DNA of 64,000 nt from Penelope pileata (taxonomy: Eukaryota > Chordata > Aves > Galliformes > Cracidae), in assembly GCA_013396635.1 (NCBI GenBank), contig WBMW01005666.1, forward strand, positions 62,001-126,000, given 5' to 3'. Under the pieces are notes generated by a model, which was not told the origin of the DNA, searched no databases, and was given only the letters and a program-made list of their open reading frames with translations. Position 1 is the stretch's first letter. Each line of letters opens with the position of its first letter. Position numbers and translations under genes: made by a program. This document shows positions 26,865 to 39,254 of this stretch, in pieces.

Positions 26865-27822
26865 CTGAACTTCAGAACTCCAGAAGAACGAACTTCCGTC
26901 TGTTTAAGGAATCATTGGATGGGATCCCCTGGGATACTGTCCTTAGGGACATAGGAATGGAATAGACCAGAAGCTCTTTACGGACAACATTCTGAGAGTA
27001 CAGGAGCTCTCCATCCTCCAGCATAAGAAATCAAGCAAAAGAGGCAGGAAATCAGCATGGCTGAGCAAGGACCTGCTGATCCAACTGAAGGGTAAGAAGG
27101 AAATGTAAACAGTGGAAGCAGAGACACATTGCCTGGGAAGAATACAGGGGTGCCATCTGGGCATGCGGTGATAAGATCAGGAAATCCAAGGCGCAGATGG
27201 AACTGAACTTGGTAAGGGATGTGAAAAATAACAAGAAGGGATTCTACAGGGACGTTACTCAGACAAAGGAGAGTGTACCCTCCTAGATAAACAAGAAGGG
27301 ACAACTGGAAGCAACAGATATGGAGAAGGCTGAGGTACTCAACAAGTTATTTGTCTCAGTTTTCACTGGCAGTCAGACTTCCCATACCTCTCATGTCCCT
27401 GAACCTCTAGACAGGAGTTGGGGGAGCAAAATCCCTCCCGCTGTAAGAGCAGAGCAATTCCAAGACCACATCATGAGGCTGAATGTTGTACCATAGACTG
27501 GCCTTCCAGTACTTGAGGGGAGTACAGGATGGGGACTGACTTTTTACATGGTCTGATAGTGACAGGATGAGGGGGAATGGCTTTAAACTAAAAGAGGGGA
27601 GGTTTAGACTAGATGTTAGGAATAATTCTTTACTCAGGGCAGTGAGGCACTGGCACAGCTGCCCAGAGAGCTGTGGGTACCCCATCCCTGGAGGTGCTCA
27701 AGGTCGCGGTGGGTGGGGCCTGGGCAGCCTGAGTTGGTGGGTGGCACCCAGCCCATGGTAGGGGATTGGGGCTGGAGGATCTTTAAGGTCCCTTCCAACC
27801 TAAGCCATTCTATGATTCTATA
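26865..27822 (+). mobile_element. CR1 LINE with large internal deletion
   Basis: The left part (26865-27490) comes from ORF2 between the endonuclease and reverse-transcriptase domains. It includes GAGCTCTCCATCCTCCAGC, then CATGGCTGAGCAAGGACCTG and AAAAATAACAAGAAGGGATT, which are well-known CR1 words. After GAGGCTGAATGTTGTACC the sequence jumps to the segment just before the ORF2 end (27505 on), then the C-terminus, 3' UTR, signature GGTCCCTTCCAACC and tail TTCTATGATTCTAT. The catalytic reverse-transcriptase core is missing, so the copy is dead. Deletion after insertion is the simplest reading, but insertion of an already deleted RNA is also possible. Confidence 0.88.
26950..27480 (+). pseudogene. 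CR1 ORF2 linker fragment, broken
   Basis: Translated on the plus strand, the remnant shows short CR1-typical stretches: SKDLLIQLKGKK, then WEEYRGAIWA, DVKNNKKGFYRD and EKAEVLNKLFVSVFTGSQ. Stops interrupt it, for instance the TAA in GAAATGTAAACAG and the TAG in CCTCCTAGATAAAC. In an intact element this region joins the apurinic-type endonuclease to the reverse transcriptase. No catalytic motif of either enzyme is present here. Confidence 0.8.
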
Positions 27823-28099
27823 ATGGCTGATACAGGATTTGCTTCCAACTCAAGAGTGAAGACCTTTGCCCTGAGCAATGTGAAATCTGAACTGATCAGA
27901 TTAAAAAATGCCAGCATTAAATAACAATAAGGAAGTAGATACTAGATAGTAGTGTCTGCAAACATAGAGGCCTACATGAGACTCTTGCTGTGCTAGCAAG
28001 AAACTGGGCTAGATAGTCTTCTCCTAAACATTGACCCTGCAAGGCCATAGGAGTAATTTGCTGACTTCTGTTCCTCAATAACGAGACTGAACACCTTTG
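27823..28099. other. Short unique spacer between two CR1-type elements
   Basis: Nothing is identified. It separates the young deleted CR1 from the old minus-strand relic. Confidence 0.5.
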
Positions 28100-28545
28100 A
28101 ACCTAGAAAAAAAGAGCCAATTAATGATTTCTTTCCAAGATCCATCAGTTAACCAGTTTCTAATCCATTTAGTATGTGCTTCAGTGATTCAGTTAAATGT
28201 TTTTAATCGGAATGTCATGTTGTATCAAGTAAAAGAACCTGTGGTAATCTATGTGTATTATGTCAGCTGTCACTTTTCATTAACTAAAGCTTATCAGAAA
28301 TGCTAGCGACATTTTTATGTTAAATGCTAACATTTAAAAATTTACAGTTAACAGCAATTCTATTGTTCTCATTAAAGCATGCTGCTAGTGTTCATTGTAC
28401 CTGCATCCCACATTATACATACACCAGTTCTTTGCAGTAGCATATATGTCATACTCAACATATGCCATAGCTTTGCTTGGGATCAGTGCTAGGCTAACAA
28501 GCCTGCAGTCAGCCACGTAACACCTTTTAGTTTTTGGAGCCCATG
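28100..28545 (-). mobile_element. Old CR1-type LINE, reverse-transcriptase relic
   Basis: The plus strand is the reverse complement of a reverse-transcriptase segment typical of old amniote CR1 elements. It shows GTTAACCAGTTTCTAATCCA, TTTTTAATCGGAATGTCATG, CTATGTGTATTATGTCAGC and, after a poorly matching middle, CTTGCTTGGGATCAGTGCTA followed by GGCTAACAAGCCTG. The order and spacing fit the palm part of ORF2 read antisense. It is strongly diverged and has no open frame. The limits are approximate, and 28310-28465 matches only weakly. The identification rests on memory of the family, not on a search. Confidence 0.6.
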
Positions 28546-30700
28546 CCCACCATTAACACCTTACGTGTTCAAACTCATGCATCATTGTCCAGCATCAAAC
28601 ACAGAGTACTTCCATGGAAAGGTGCATCTTGATGAAGGTTGCCCATTTCTGCATGCAAAAAATTTAGCTCTACCAAAAGCCAGAGATTTTGCAGTTATAG
28701 TGAAGGTAAACACAGCATAGATTCTAAATTTTGAACGAGCCTCTGGCTCTTAACACCTGCAGTTAACAGTAGCTTTGTTCAGAGAAGGTTAAGGTACGTA
28801 TACCTTGGTTAATGTTTACACAGTATTTTGAAGATACAAACAACACTGCTTAATGTTGCTGATTTAGTAGAGACACTAGAAACATGGGCCACCTGAGGCA
28901 ATATGAAACCTTGGCAAGAAGAGTGTAACTCTAGTTCAAAGTTGTTGTCCTAGTGTGAAAGACAGGGTCCTGGTTCATTAAAAACAAACAAACAAACAAA
29001 CAAAAACGCCAGCAATACCTTATGATTATCCGGCCGTTTATGAAACACTGTGAAGTCTAACTTGTGGCATGGTTACAAGGAAAGGACATGCAATGACACT
29101 GAGCAATCGACTCAAATATGCTATAAAATAACATTCCTAAAATAGTAAACGTTGCAATGAATTATTAAAGTTGCTTATTTTAACATTTTATTTACTGAAT
29201 TTTGCATTATTAAAATTACAAATCATCAACTCACATTGTGTTGTCATTGAGTCTGGCCTCCCTGAGATTTACCTTGTTCCTATTCTGTCTACCCAGTTGG
29301 ATAACAAGATCTCAGATGCTGACCTTTTCCTCATTATACCCTTGTGATTCATGCCATTGACTCTTCTGCCCATTCCTTCTCATTTGAAATTTCTTGGCTG
29401 TGCCTGCAAAGCTTTGCAAGGCTCCATCACACCATGAATCTCAGATCATGTGTTTTCCCATATGCAACACCTCTTGTCCTCCCTGTCCCAGAATGCTATT
29501 TTACCACCTTCTTTCATTTAATTTTATCTTTGGCACTCATCTTTCCTGCAATACTCAAATAAGAAAAAATTAAAATTGCTTGGTAAAATGAAATCCCTTA
29601 TGAAACGCCCAGCATATACCTCCTTTCCTGTGATCCTTTTCATATTGTATATTTTTTTTGCATACTGTTGTAATAATATCTAGCACAGTTTCACATACAG
29701 GTCCATCAGTGGATTCTTTGGCATGGTGCCAAGTAGAGATTACTCCTGTGACATGCTCCAAACAGACCAAGGCTTTGAGATGGAATTCCTTACAGTGAGC
29801 ACCCTAAAAGGGAGCAATCTGAAACACTAAAATTGGCACAACAAACAGGAAACATTTTAGATGGAGTGAAAAAATAAAGGTGTAGAAACAGCTCTATCCA
29901 TACTCGTCCAAGTTCCTGGGAAAAGCTTTTGTCTTTGTATCGCATTGGAGGAGACAGCACCAGCTGCAGATGATGTCCTGGTCAGCTCCTGCCTGTGGCC
30001 CTCTCCCCCTCCAGATCTCCTGTGACGTCCACCCACAGCCTCTTGTGTAAAACATCATAAAATAAAATCACAAAAAGAAGAATCATCCACCACAATTTCA
30101 GAGAGAACCTTAGAGTGCAAGTCCCACAGATAATCCCTATGCCACCTTTCACATCGTTTGCGTCCTTCTTTGAGAATCAGGGTAAAGCTAATTCTGGGTC
30201 AATGCTGCAGCACGTGCTGTTCAGGCAGCAAGAGTTTAAGCAGGGCCTGTCTTCTCTTGTGGCTTGTATGCTTTTATTCAAAGCTACCTACTTATAACAT
30301 TTCTTGTATGAATGCTAGAATATTGTCTGCCATTTTTAAAATAACACTTCTCTGTTGTGGTGAAATCTTTTTATTTTTGAAACTCCCTTTCTAGTGCACG
30401 TAGACACACTGCTGGCAACAGCAGCTCATGTCACACTAGTGATGATGTTCGGCCACTAAACCTCACTTGCCTTTTTCTCTCTGAAACTTCTCCCGAAAGA
30501 TGAACTTTCGGATATTTTCAAAATGTCGGGTCGGCAGGTGGTTAATTTTGAGACCCTCAGTAATACCTGGCTAGTGCCCAAACACAGATGCTCCTGGCTG
30601 TACCTAGGAGAGCATCGCATGGAAGCTGGAGAGACTGTGCTGCTCACCAGCCAGTGCTAGGCACTTGTCGAGCTTCAGCTGCAGAGGTGTAGTTAACAGG
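28546..30700. other. Unique DNA with (AAAC)n repeat, no gene seen
   Basis: An (AAAC)n microsatellite lies at 28980-29007. A small perfect hairpin (CGAAAG / CTTTCG, 5-base loop) lies at about 30494-30510. No exon is recognised. Confidence 0.55.
28980..29007. repeat. (AAAC)n microsatellite
   Basis: About six AAAC units in a row with a short A extension at the end, read directly. Confidence 0.9.
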
Positions 30701-31100
30701 TGACACCATTAAAGCTGCTACCTCCCCCTGCCTCTGGGCTCCTCACCCTGCCTTGGGGACACGCAGGCAGTGGTGGCTGGGTGGCAGGTGGGACCTGCAG
30801 GTGTCCTGATGTGGGTGTCTAAGAGCTGGGCTAACTCACATGAAGGATATATACACATGAAGGGCTCCTGTCCAACCTCAGTGACCTCAGTTCTAGAAGA
30901 GGCTGGGTGAGTCCTGCTGTAAGAGGGCTGTGGAGGTCATGCCTTCATTGCCACCCACCCTGTGGGGAGCTGGGGCAGTGGTTCAGCTGCCAGAGGTGGC
31001 ACTGCCAGCACCAGATGCAGCCGGTGGTGTGCTGAGCTCCTTGGCTACCCTGCCTGAAGCCTCCCAGCAGCCTGCCCTTCTGCCTTCAGGGTGCTTTAAG
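30701..31100. other. GC-rich patch, no gene seen
   Basis: This block is clearly richer in G+C than its surroundings but contains few CpG pairs, so it is not a classical CpG island. The 66-codon plus frame at 30930-31130 is mainly Ala, Pro, Leu and Ser and follows from composition. Confidence 0.5.
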
Positions 31101-34100
31101 AGTAGTGTTAGCTTTCTCAATATTTATTGAACTGTTTTTAAGGACACATAAAGTGGAATCCGTGCATTTCTGCTTATTGTTAAAAATGGTTGTGTGTTCA
31201 TTATATAGCAGATGTTACCATATATATTTTTTCCTATTCCTAAAAATGGTATTGCTTTTCTGTTGAGCTCAAACTCTGTTTGTCATTACAAGAAAAACCG
31301 TCAGGTAGCCATTCCCAGGCTGTTTCCATTTCAGGTTAAAGATCAGGAAGAGCAACTCCTAGGGTAGAATGCAATTTAATACTGCTGCCAAATTCTTCAA
31401 GATTCCCTTAAAGAATTGTGTATAGCCTAAATGCTCCCTTGCAGATGATTCCCTGGAAGGTTAATCAAAATGTCAGCGTGTATTTTCTTCTTTGGTTCAG
31501 CTGTCTGGGCCAAAGCAGCATGCTCTACATGGCAAGGCCAAGATACATTTCCAAATGCAATACCTAGCACCAAGGCTTTCTGCGTCTGACACTGTTAGGA
31601 CAATGACTTGCAGATGCTGGCCTCTGCGATGTTCTCGGTTAAATTGGCACAGTTTAATCCTGGTAGGATTCCACTCTTGGTGGGATGCTTGCAAAATCTG
31701 TCAACCTAGATGGATGCTCAGTGCTGAATAAGCTTTGTTTACTATTTGTTTGTGTGCTGTAAATGAATTGAAAGGCAATTTGATCACCCTCTGGCCAAAA
31801 GGCAGTTCTAGAGAAGTTTCCTCTGCAAATACCATTTTGAATCTTACTTAATACTTTCTGAATCATGAAGAAACAAAAATAAATATTGTAATCCAACAGA
31901 TACTTAAGAGCATGTGAAATAAGGTTCAAGCGAATGTCCCGAAGTCTTCTGTTCAAGGTGGAACGAGGTGATATCTTCTGCTCTGTTTCCAAGATTAATC
32001 TATGTTTTTTTTGTGCAGCCTCAACCAGACAACTAAACAGAATGTAAATCCAAGAAAGTTCCCTTTATAGTATTTGGAATTAAGTACTGCACAGATATTT
32101 TGTTAACATCTGCCAGCTTCAGTTTAGGGAACAGAAACTGATTCATCTGAGGAAGTTGCTGGCAAGTGACATATAGAGAAGCTGAATTACAGCCAGCACC
32201 AGAATCATAAAAATGCACTGTTTTGTTCAGAGGAGCGAATTTTGTCATTAGCCATGCCAAAACCTGCCTTCGTTGACAGAAATAGATGAGAGCACATTAT
32301 CTTATCTCAACATCCAGTTTACCAGGTCACACACTGGCAGTGTACTGATCGCATCCCTGATTCCACAGAGATGACAAAGCCAAGATTGTTCCTAGCTCAG
32401 GAAGTTCCTCTATGTCTGCATCTTTGAAAATGGGTCATCCTGTCTCACTGCAATGGAAAGTCCTTGCAGGGAACTCCTCCATGGCACGATTTTGTCCTCC
32501 CCTTCATTCCACCTTGGAAGGACTCTGGTATCAAAGTGGTATCTGCAGACTGCAGCAAACTTTTCTACCGTGTCTGCTCTCCAGTCCTGCCTGAGACCCC
32601 TCGGAGAAGTCTTCCCTGGATAGGAAATACGAGCCCATCATGTGAGGGCTGTACCATGAGGACCAGAACTGCTCAAACTCACTGTTGCTGATGAAGTTAA
32701 CCTTTTTTTCTTTTTCCTTTCCTGAATGAGGGCAAGGGACTGCATTGCTCTCCTCTCCAGTAAAACAGTCATTAGGGCAATCTCCAGGGATGCCAGAGGC
32801 TGAAATTTTGCAAAATGTTAACTTCTCCTGAGTGATTCTGGATTATTCTAAGATTTTTTTTTTTCTGACTCACCAGTGCTGAGGCCCCACCAAGGATCAC
32901 TGCAAATACCAAAATGAGAAAAAGAGGAGGAAAAGTCATTTGCCTTTTAACTTTTTGTGCTTTGTCATCTCAGAAGGTGCCTTGAATGCTTTTTTTTTCA
33001 CTTTCTCTGCAAGTTGTTTATATCTCCTGGGAGAGAATCTTAATGGAGGAAAAACAATTAGCTAGCTCTGGGAAAGTCTTCAGGAAAACTACTGCCTTCT
33101 CTTGACTCTGTGAGAGCAAGTGTAAGGCTGAGCCTGTTAATGTGGACAGATGCTTGAACAGCATCTTTAGTACACATGATAAAAAATGAAAGGCTGCAGT
33201 GATTCCAAAGCTCAATCTTCTATTCAGACAAAGGCATTTGTTAATTAGAGCATAGTTAAAAGACATTTGGAAATGACGAGCAAATACCTTCATTCTAGAA
33301 ATAATAAACTTATAGGCACAAGTAGTATCAAGCTGTGTTGATCTTAGGAGAAAATACTCCTAGTTTCAACTAGTCACATCTGCCTCTGTTACCATATTAC
33401 ATGGCTTGAATATACCCATATATGCCAAACATACAAATATCAAAATTACTTCCACATCAGGAAGGCTTGAAGGCAACAGGGACTTTAGGAAAACTGTCAG
33501 CCTATGTGTCAAGGATGTGTTTGCAATGATTCATCGCGTGTTTGCATTAACAACAAAGGTTTAGGAAATAGGATTATGTGCCTTTGCTCATACATTTAAC
33601 AGTTCATTAGATTGTAAAATAAAGGGATCACAAGCTGTTCGCATATTCTCATGTGTTCCCTAAGAAATCAAAAAATTTGAGGAAGGACTGCAGTAATTCA
33701 CTGAGTGCTTTCAGATGTTTTGAACTTAATATACATAAATATAAGGAATTAACACCATTGTATGAGGGGGCTGTTTTTTACTGCTGTAATGTCTATTGAG
33801 GTAGTGTTGTAATGAATGACCATGCACTTCTGGAAACATTTTGAAGAGACATCTTAGGTCCCTCAGATATTTTTATGACCTTCTGCATCAACTGAATTTC
33901 TTAATATGCATTATGCTTCCATTATATCATTTCTATTTTAAGTTGGAATGATGTTAGAGATGCAATGGCTCAGACCAAACACTTTCCATGCTGATCTCAT
34001 TTTAAGTGTCCTGAAGGTATTAATGTGGAATAAAATAAGTATCCTTTGTTAAATTATACAACTATTCCCATCCACATTTTATTTTCAGATGTGAAGTGCC

Positions 34101-34700
34101 CAGAAAAAAGTAGTAATACCTTATTCATTCAGATTCATTAGAAGCTCTTAAAATAAAAAAAATCAAACCAAATTTGTATTGCTCTTCTCCCAAACATTTC
34201 TGGGAAGTTATAGCAACAGATGTCCCATTTGGGTGTCCCATAATGCTAAGATAACAACATTGTCCAAATATGCTACCAAATATGTCTTGGATTATACAAG
34301 GAAGAGAGAGCAAAATCTGTTCCTAAAACACTCACTCTCACCCACTGAGTCAGCACTCTAGGGCAAGAGGATGCAGCCTTGCAGCATGCTGGAGGGTGAA
34401 AGGCAGTGCTTTGAGGGAAGGGCTGCTGAAGGCCATGGGCACAGTGCAGGTGATGCTCAGCATCCTGCAGACTGAATCCTCTTTGAAATGAACAGACCAT
34501 CTCTAGATGGTGTCATTTGTTTTATCACAAGCTTCCCAAATAAACCAGTTCCCAGAGGATCCTCATATTATTAAAGAGCTGAGAACAGGTAAGTTTCTGC
34601 TCTAATTAAGAAAATATGCATAAATAGAAAAGACACAATATAAAATGAAGGGTCAAATGCATGCTGTTCAATAGTCTGTTACCAGAAAGAAGGGCCAGAC
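31101..34700. other. Unique DNA, no gene seen
   Basis: Homopolymer T tracts lie at 32852-32863 and 32990-32998. Open frames reach 112 codons (31654-31992, minus) without recognisable content. No repeat family is identified. Confidence 0.55.
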
Positions 34701-37700
34701 TCACAGCTGTTGTAAATCACTGACTTCCCTGTTAATGATCTGAAACTCGTTTGTTGCAAAGTGCCCTGTGACATCCTTCTGAAGGATGCTGTGTGACAGT
34801 ATTCTTTTATTGTGCAGCAACTAAAGGTTTTGTTGCAATGAGGGATAAATCCACAGGGCTGCAGAATTACTCTCCTGCAGAAGAGTAGCCTTTGAATGGT
34901 AGTTCCATAAATGAGCCATTATGATCATGAATGAGGAGATTTGGAAAATCAGATACAGGGGACCTGTGATTTGTAGCCAGTAGAATGATGCTGACCGAAA
35001 TTCCAGTCAGGCAGTAATGGCTGCAGCTGTCCTGAGAACACCATGGCTACCAGTGACCTTACAAAAATCAAAGAACACACACACAAATTTGGCCTTTTTG
35101 ATCCAAAAAGGAATTTTCTCCTCTGTCTTCCATGGTTTTGCATCAGGATAATTTCAGAAAACAGTGACCTATAGGTGGCATTCAAGGACAGCAAATTACT
35201 CTGATTTTGTACACAAGTACTGTGCTGCCACAGTTGGTCACACAGGAATGTTACCAATTGGTTTATTTGTCATGAACAGTGAGCTTTACAGCCATGGCCT
35301 GGCTTTGTCTGCACTGGCGAGGAGCACAGCACAAGCTGAGCCCCTGTGGGCACCATTCCCGTGGGGTGGTGCGGCGTGGGCCTGCGGGATCGCAGTGAGC
35401 AGTGCTGAGGCCTCTGCCTTCTGTCCTGCATCAGTGCAGCAAGGCTCGAGGCTGGATGTGATTGAGAGAGAAAGAACAGCATGTGGGAAGGCCTGAGGGA
35501 CAGTCCAGGACCACAGGTGGCTGCTAGGGTCAGGATGCTGCTTTGCTGGAGTGGGGTCACTCATGGCTTCACCTGCCATGTCCCAAGAGAATAGCCATCA
35601 GCTAAGGCTCTGTCAAAGCGGGCCTTGCTGTACCTGTGTGAGCCTGGGTTGAAAGGGGGGCTACCCAGGGAACAGGGCATGCAGACATGGTACTGCAATG
35701 TCACGTCATCTCCTTGCTGAGGTACTAACATCATGTGTCTGGAACTCTGCAGGAACAACCTGCTCTCTAAAAATGAGCCTTTAATCCACACATCAGTGCA
35801 GGCCAATTCTTCAGAGCATCTCTGCGTGCTTGAATCACCCCAAAACCTGGGATTTCATCCCAATAGTGTTTGAACTTCCCTTGATGCTGTCCTCACGTAA
35901 TACCTCATCCCAGCTGGCAGCACGGAATGTGGGTCTGCAGCAGTTTCCCTTCATCTTTCATACAGTTGGAGATCCCAGTAAAAACCACCCACATCCTTTT
36001 TACCTCTTTTATCTCCCCTTAACCTTCACAAAGGACAGCCTCCCTTCCCTTAACACACACGGCTGCTCCATCCAGGGCACAGGGCTGGTGGCACAGCCCT
36101 TCTCATGGAGCAATGATGTGCTGCTACCTGCATGGCCTGCCTTTTCCATCTTCAGTGGTCAACAAGGGCATGCAGTACTCTAATCCTACACTGAAAAGAT
36201 TTCCTTAATGAATCCACGGCTTGGACATTGCTCAGGGTATCATCCCCAAGGTCAGACCTTGTTTTGCCAAAGTTGTGACATTCTCCTTTGCATAAGCAAC
36301 CTGCCCACGGAAGGACTCTTTGTCTGCAAATTTGGTAAAGTATTGTATCAGGGGTAATTAAAGCAGTCTGTTTCTACAGCACGTTCTGTCTGTTTCTTCT
36401 TTTCATTATTAGATGTGATGACACATTTGCCTGTGTGGCTTCTCACAGATGGCACGGAAATTTTGTGATCAAATGGTAAGAGTAAACCAACTGTCAGCTC
36501 CGATCACAGCTTCCCATATTGCCCCGCTGGTGTAAGAACACTGTTTTAATAAAGGGCTCTTTCTTTTTAAAGTAGTATAGTGTGTGGCAAGGAAGCAGTT
36601 TGAGAGTATGATGTCAAATTTGATCTTAACAGATTCAAGGTTGTTGAGAAGTTTTATATTCTACCTATAGAGTTTATTTGCAAATGTTTTATAAAAGGTG
36701 AATATTCTTGTTTCCTCTTTTTTCTTTTCCCATGAAAATCAGTCTTTTAAAGGCTCAGAAGTTTCCCTTAACATTTAAAAGAACTAAAATACACTGAAAA
36801 ATCGCTGAAACGTTTACATACAGAAATCTTTTTAAACGTCTCAAAATGTATTTTATAAGGCTTTAAAAGCCTTTGAAAAAATCAAAAGGTCTTTATATTG
36901 TTTTAGAAACATATATCCTTGAATCAAGTTTGCTAAAATTACTGTATTTGTACAACAATAATAACTGATTATTATTAGAGAATACATTTTAAATCCATGG
37001 GTAATTTTCATGGCAAACTGAATAAAATACAAAATAATGTAGGTGGTGAATAGCTCAAATGCTTTGAAAATTCTGCCTTCACAATAATCTAGTATGCAAT
37101 AGTACCAAAAACAAAAAAAAAAGAAAATGAAGAAGAAGAAGAAAAATTGGTTGTGTTGCTGGCTCTTGTTTGGTTTGAAGCAGGAAGGTGGTTTACAGGG
37201 AGAACAGCTGCAGGTTAGAGGTGCCTGGCGCAGTGCTAACGCCAGCACACCCATGCCTGGCACTGACCAGCTCTCCTCTGCCTCCTCTGAGCACAACAGG
37301 CTTGTCTTGGGGGCACAGGAATTTTGATCTGGCACTTAGGAATCTGAGAAGGATTTCAGATTGGAAGTTTGGGTACTGAACAAGCAACATAAACTATGCA
37401 GTAAAGAAAAAACATTTATTTGCAGTTTTAGCCTTTTCTGCTATTCACAAATTATCTGTGAACAGAATTTGATTTTGACAGATTTGCTCAATATTCAAAA
37501 TAGTCAGAACATATTCCAGGCTACGTCTTGTTTGCAAATTATTTGTTTTCAGTACGGGTGTGTGTTCAACTGTTTGCTGAGCGTCATCCTCCGTTTTTGG
37601 GTGGAGGAGTAAAAGATCTCACAGCAAAGACAGGAGAAAGCAAACTTCACTCACTAATAAGCATCTGCATGAGTAATGAGCAGGCTCTGTCTGCTGGGGT

Positions 37701-38168
37701 GAGTCTCTGATCTTCTTGTAGAGAGCTGTTGGACAGACAAATCTGGTGAGCATCTCTCCTGACTTCCATGAGACGATCTAACCAAAAGGCTGCGGTTACT
37801 CTGGTCTTGGCATGAGTGCTATACAGGGATGGGAATCCCAGTGCTGGGAGCAACCAGTGCTCTGAGTTTGGCAGAGGGGAGGGGAAATCCCTCACAATGA
37901 AGAGCTGCTACCCAGAAAGAATCCCTTGCAGGCTGCCACCGGCACAGCAGTCAGACCTTCTGCCAGTCCCTCTGGCACTCTCAAGAGACTGATTAAAAGC
38001 AGAGATCAATGCACGGCACTGCAGCAATTTCATACTCAGAGAAAATTCCTTGTGCCTCTCAATATAATTAAAATAACTGTCATTTTTCTATGTTAATAAG
38101 CCACTTTATTTCCTGGTGGTGCTTCTTGGGGCATAATGAGCTCAAGTATGGGCTGGTTCAATGATGTA
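34701..38168. other. Unique DNA with A/GAA-rich tract, no gene seen
   Basis: A CpG-containing GC-rich spot lies at 35340-35400. An AT-rich stretch runs from 36760 to 37100 and ends in an A-rich/GAA tract (37107-37146). The 160-codon minus frame at 36853-37335 crosses that tract and encodes a run of Phe, which marks it as low complexity. Nothing coding is supported. Confidence 0.55.
37107..37146. repeat. A-rich / (GAA)n simple repeat
   Basis: An A run with C and G interruptions passes into four to five GAA units, read directly. Confidence 0.85.
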
Positions 38169-38872
38169 CAAGGGCCGCTCCAAAAGTAATGCCTCCTATT
38201 GAATTATGTTGGCCCATGTTATCAGAGGCAGGTATTGGTGGGATGGCAGCAGAGGTTGAACCTTCCTACCAATATTCCACTCCATGTTGTTGCTGTGTGA
38301 CAGATGGCAGCAGAGGGGCACTGTGACGCAATGGTGTCTGACATGGAAGCACCAATGAAGCAAAGGTAGAGGAAATGGATTCTTCTGTGTGGAAAAAATG
38401 GCCCTATTGACATTCATTGACATTTGCTCATCCATGCAAATCAGTGGATTCTGACCAGGGAACTGTGTACGGAGCTGAATATCAGCTTCAATGCGGTGGA
38501 AATGATGGTGGCAACAATGGAATACCAGAAAGTTTGCACCAGGTGGGCCCCATGAACGCTCACATTGACATTCATCAACGCTTTCTGAACATTTCTGGAT
38601 ACCAAACAGTGAATGTGAGCACAGTGAGGCAGTGGTGATGCATTTCAGCAGTGGTGACAGGGGTCACCTCACTGGTACAGATGTTTACGAGCGTGGCATG
38701 CAGACTCTTGTTCATTGCTGGTGAAAATGCACAGTTAATGGTAGTGACTGTATTGAGAAATAGTATTTTGTAGCTAAGAATTTGCTCTGTCAAACACTGT
38801 TATTGTGCTCTTTTTATCTGTTGTAGTTTCCATGGAAATAAATTGGAGGCATTACTTTCGGAGCGAGCCACA
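38169..38872 (+). mobile_element. Galluhop-type mariner, non-autonomous rearranged copy
   Basis: Both ends carry about 28-bp terminal inverted repeats (38169-38196 and 38845-38872) with the mariner core AAAGTAATGCCTCC; by eye 22 of 28 positions agree. TA dinucleotides flank both sides (38167-38168, 38873-38874), the expected mariner target duplication. Inside, the plus strand shows transposase N-terminal codons, a helix-turn-helix segment (TRELCTELNISFNAVEMMV at about 38452-38508), a return to N-terminal codons (IDIHQRFLN, QTVNVSTVRQW), then the C-terminus (YERGMQTLVHCW) and 3' UTR. The catalytic core is absent. At 704 bp it is about half the usual autonomous length. It would depend on a transposase supplied by another copy. 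Confidence 0.9.
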
Positions 38873-38874
38873 TA

Positions 38875-39119
38875 CACTGTCATTCTTAGTTCTATAGATA
38901 CAGACGGTTTCTCAATACCACACAAAAGCTCAATTTGACTAAGATATGGTATTTAGTATCACAATTTCTCATGCACATATTAAATAGTGGTTTTAAAGGT
39001 CGTAGCAATTTAAATGGTGATCTGATGAACCTTGCAGTTTAGTGCATTATGCATTAGATACAAGTATTATCAGATGTTTAAGTCCAAAATGTTAAAAACC
39101 ATTATTCTCTGATTTTGTT
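38875..39119. other. Unique spacer
   Basis: AT-rich and unidentified. It lies between the mariner derivative and the CR1 pair. Confidence 0.5.
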
Positions 39120-39247
39120 CTGGAATTTCTGCCCTTCCTGCTGCCTCTGCTCATGGATGTTGTTTATGTCCATGGCAGGGGGTTGAAAATAGGTGAACTT
39201 TAAGGTCCCTTCCAACCAAAGCCATTCTCTGATTCCCTGTTTCTCTG
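39120..39247 (+). mobile_element. CR1 LINE, short 3'-end fragment
   Basis: About 130 bases end in TTTAAGGTCCCTTCCAACCA, then AAGCCATTCTCTGATTC, the CR1 3' signature and degenerate tail. Only the end of the 3' UTR remains, and the left limit is a guess. The next CR1 copy starts within a few bases of its tail. Confidence 0.75.
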
Positions 39248-39254
39248 TGCTAAG

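Noticed and set aside
28980..29007. Tandem AAAC units as a CRISPR-like or regulatory array
   Set aside because: These are plain microsatellite units without spacers, in vertebrate DNA.
36853..37335. 160-codon minus-strand open frame
   Set aside because: It crosses the A/GAA-rich tract at 37107-37146 and encodes a run of Phe. The rest follows AT-rich composition and has no motif.
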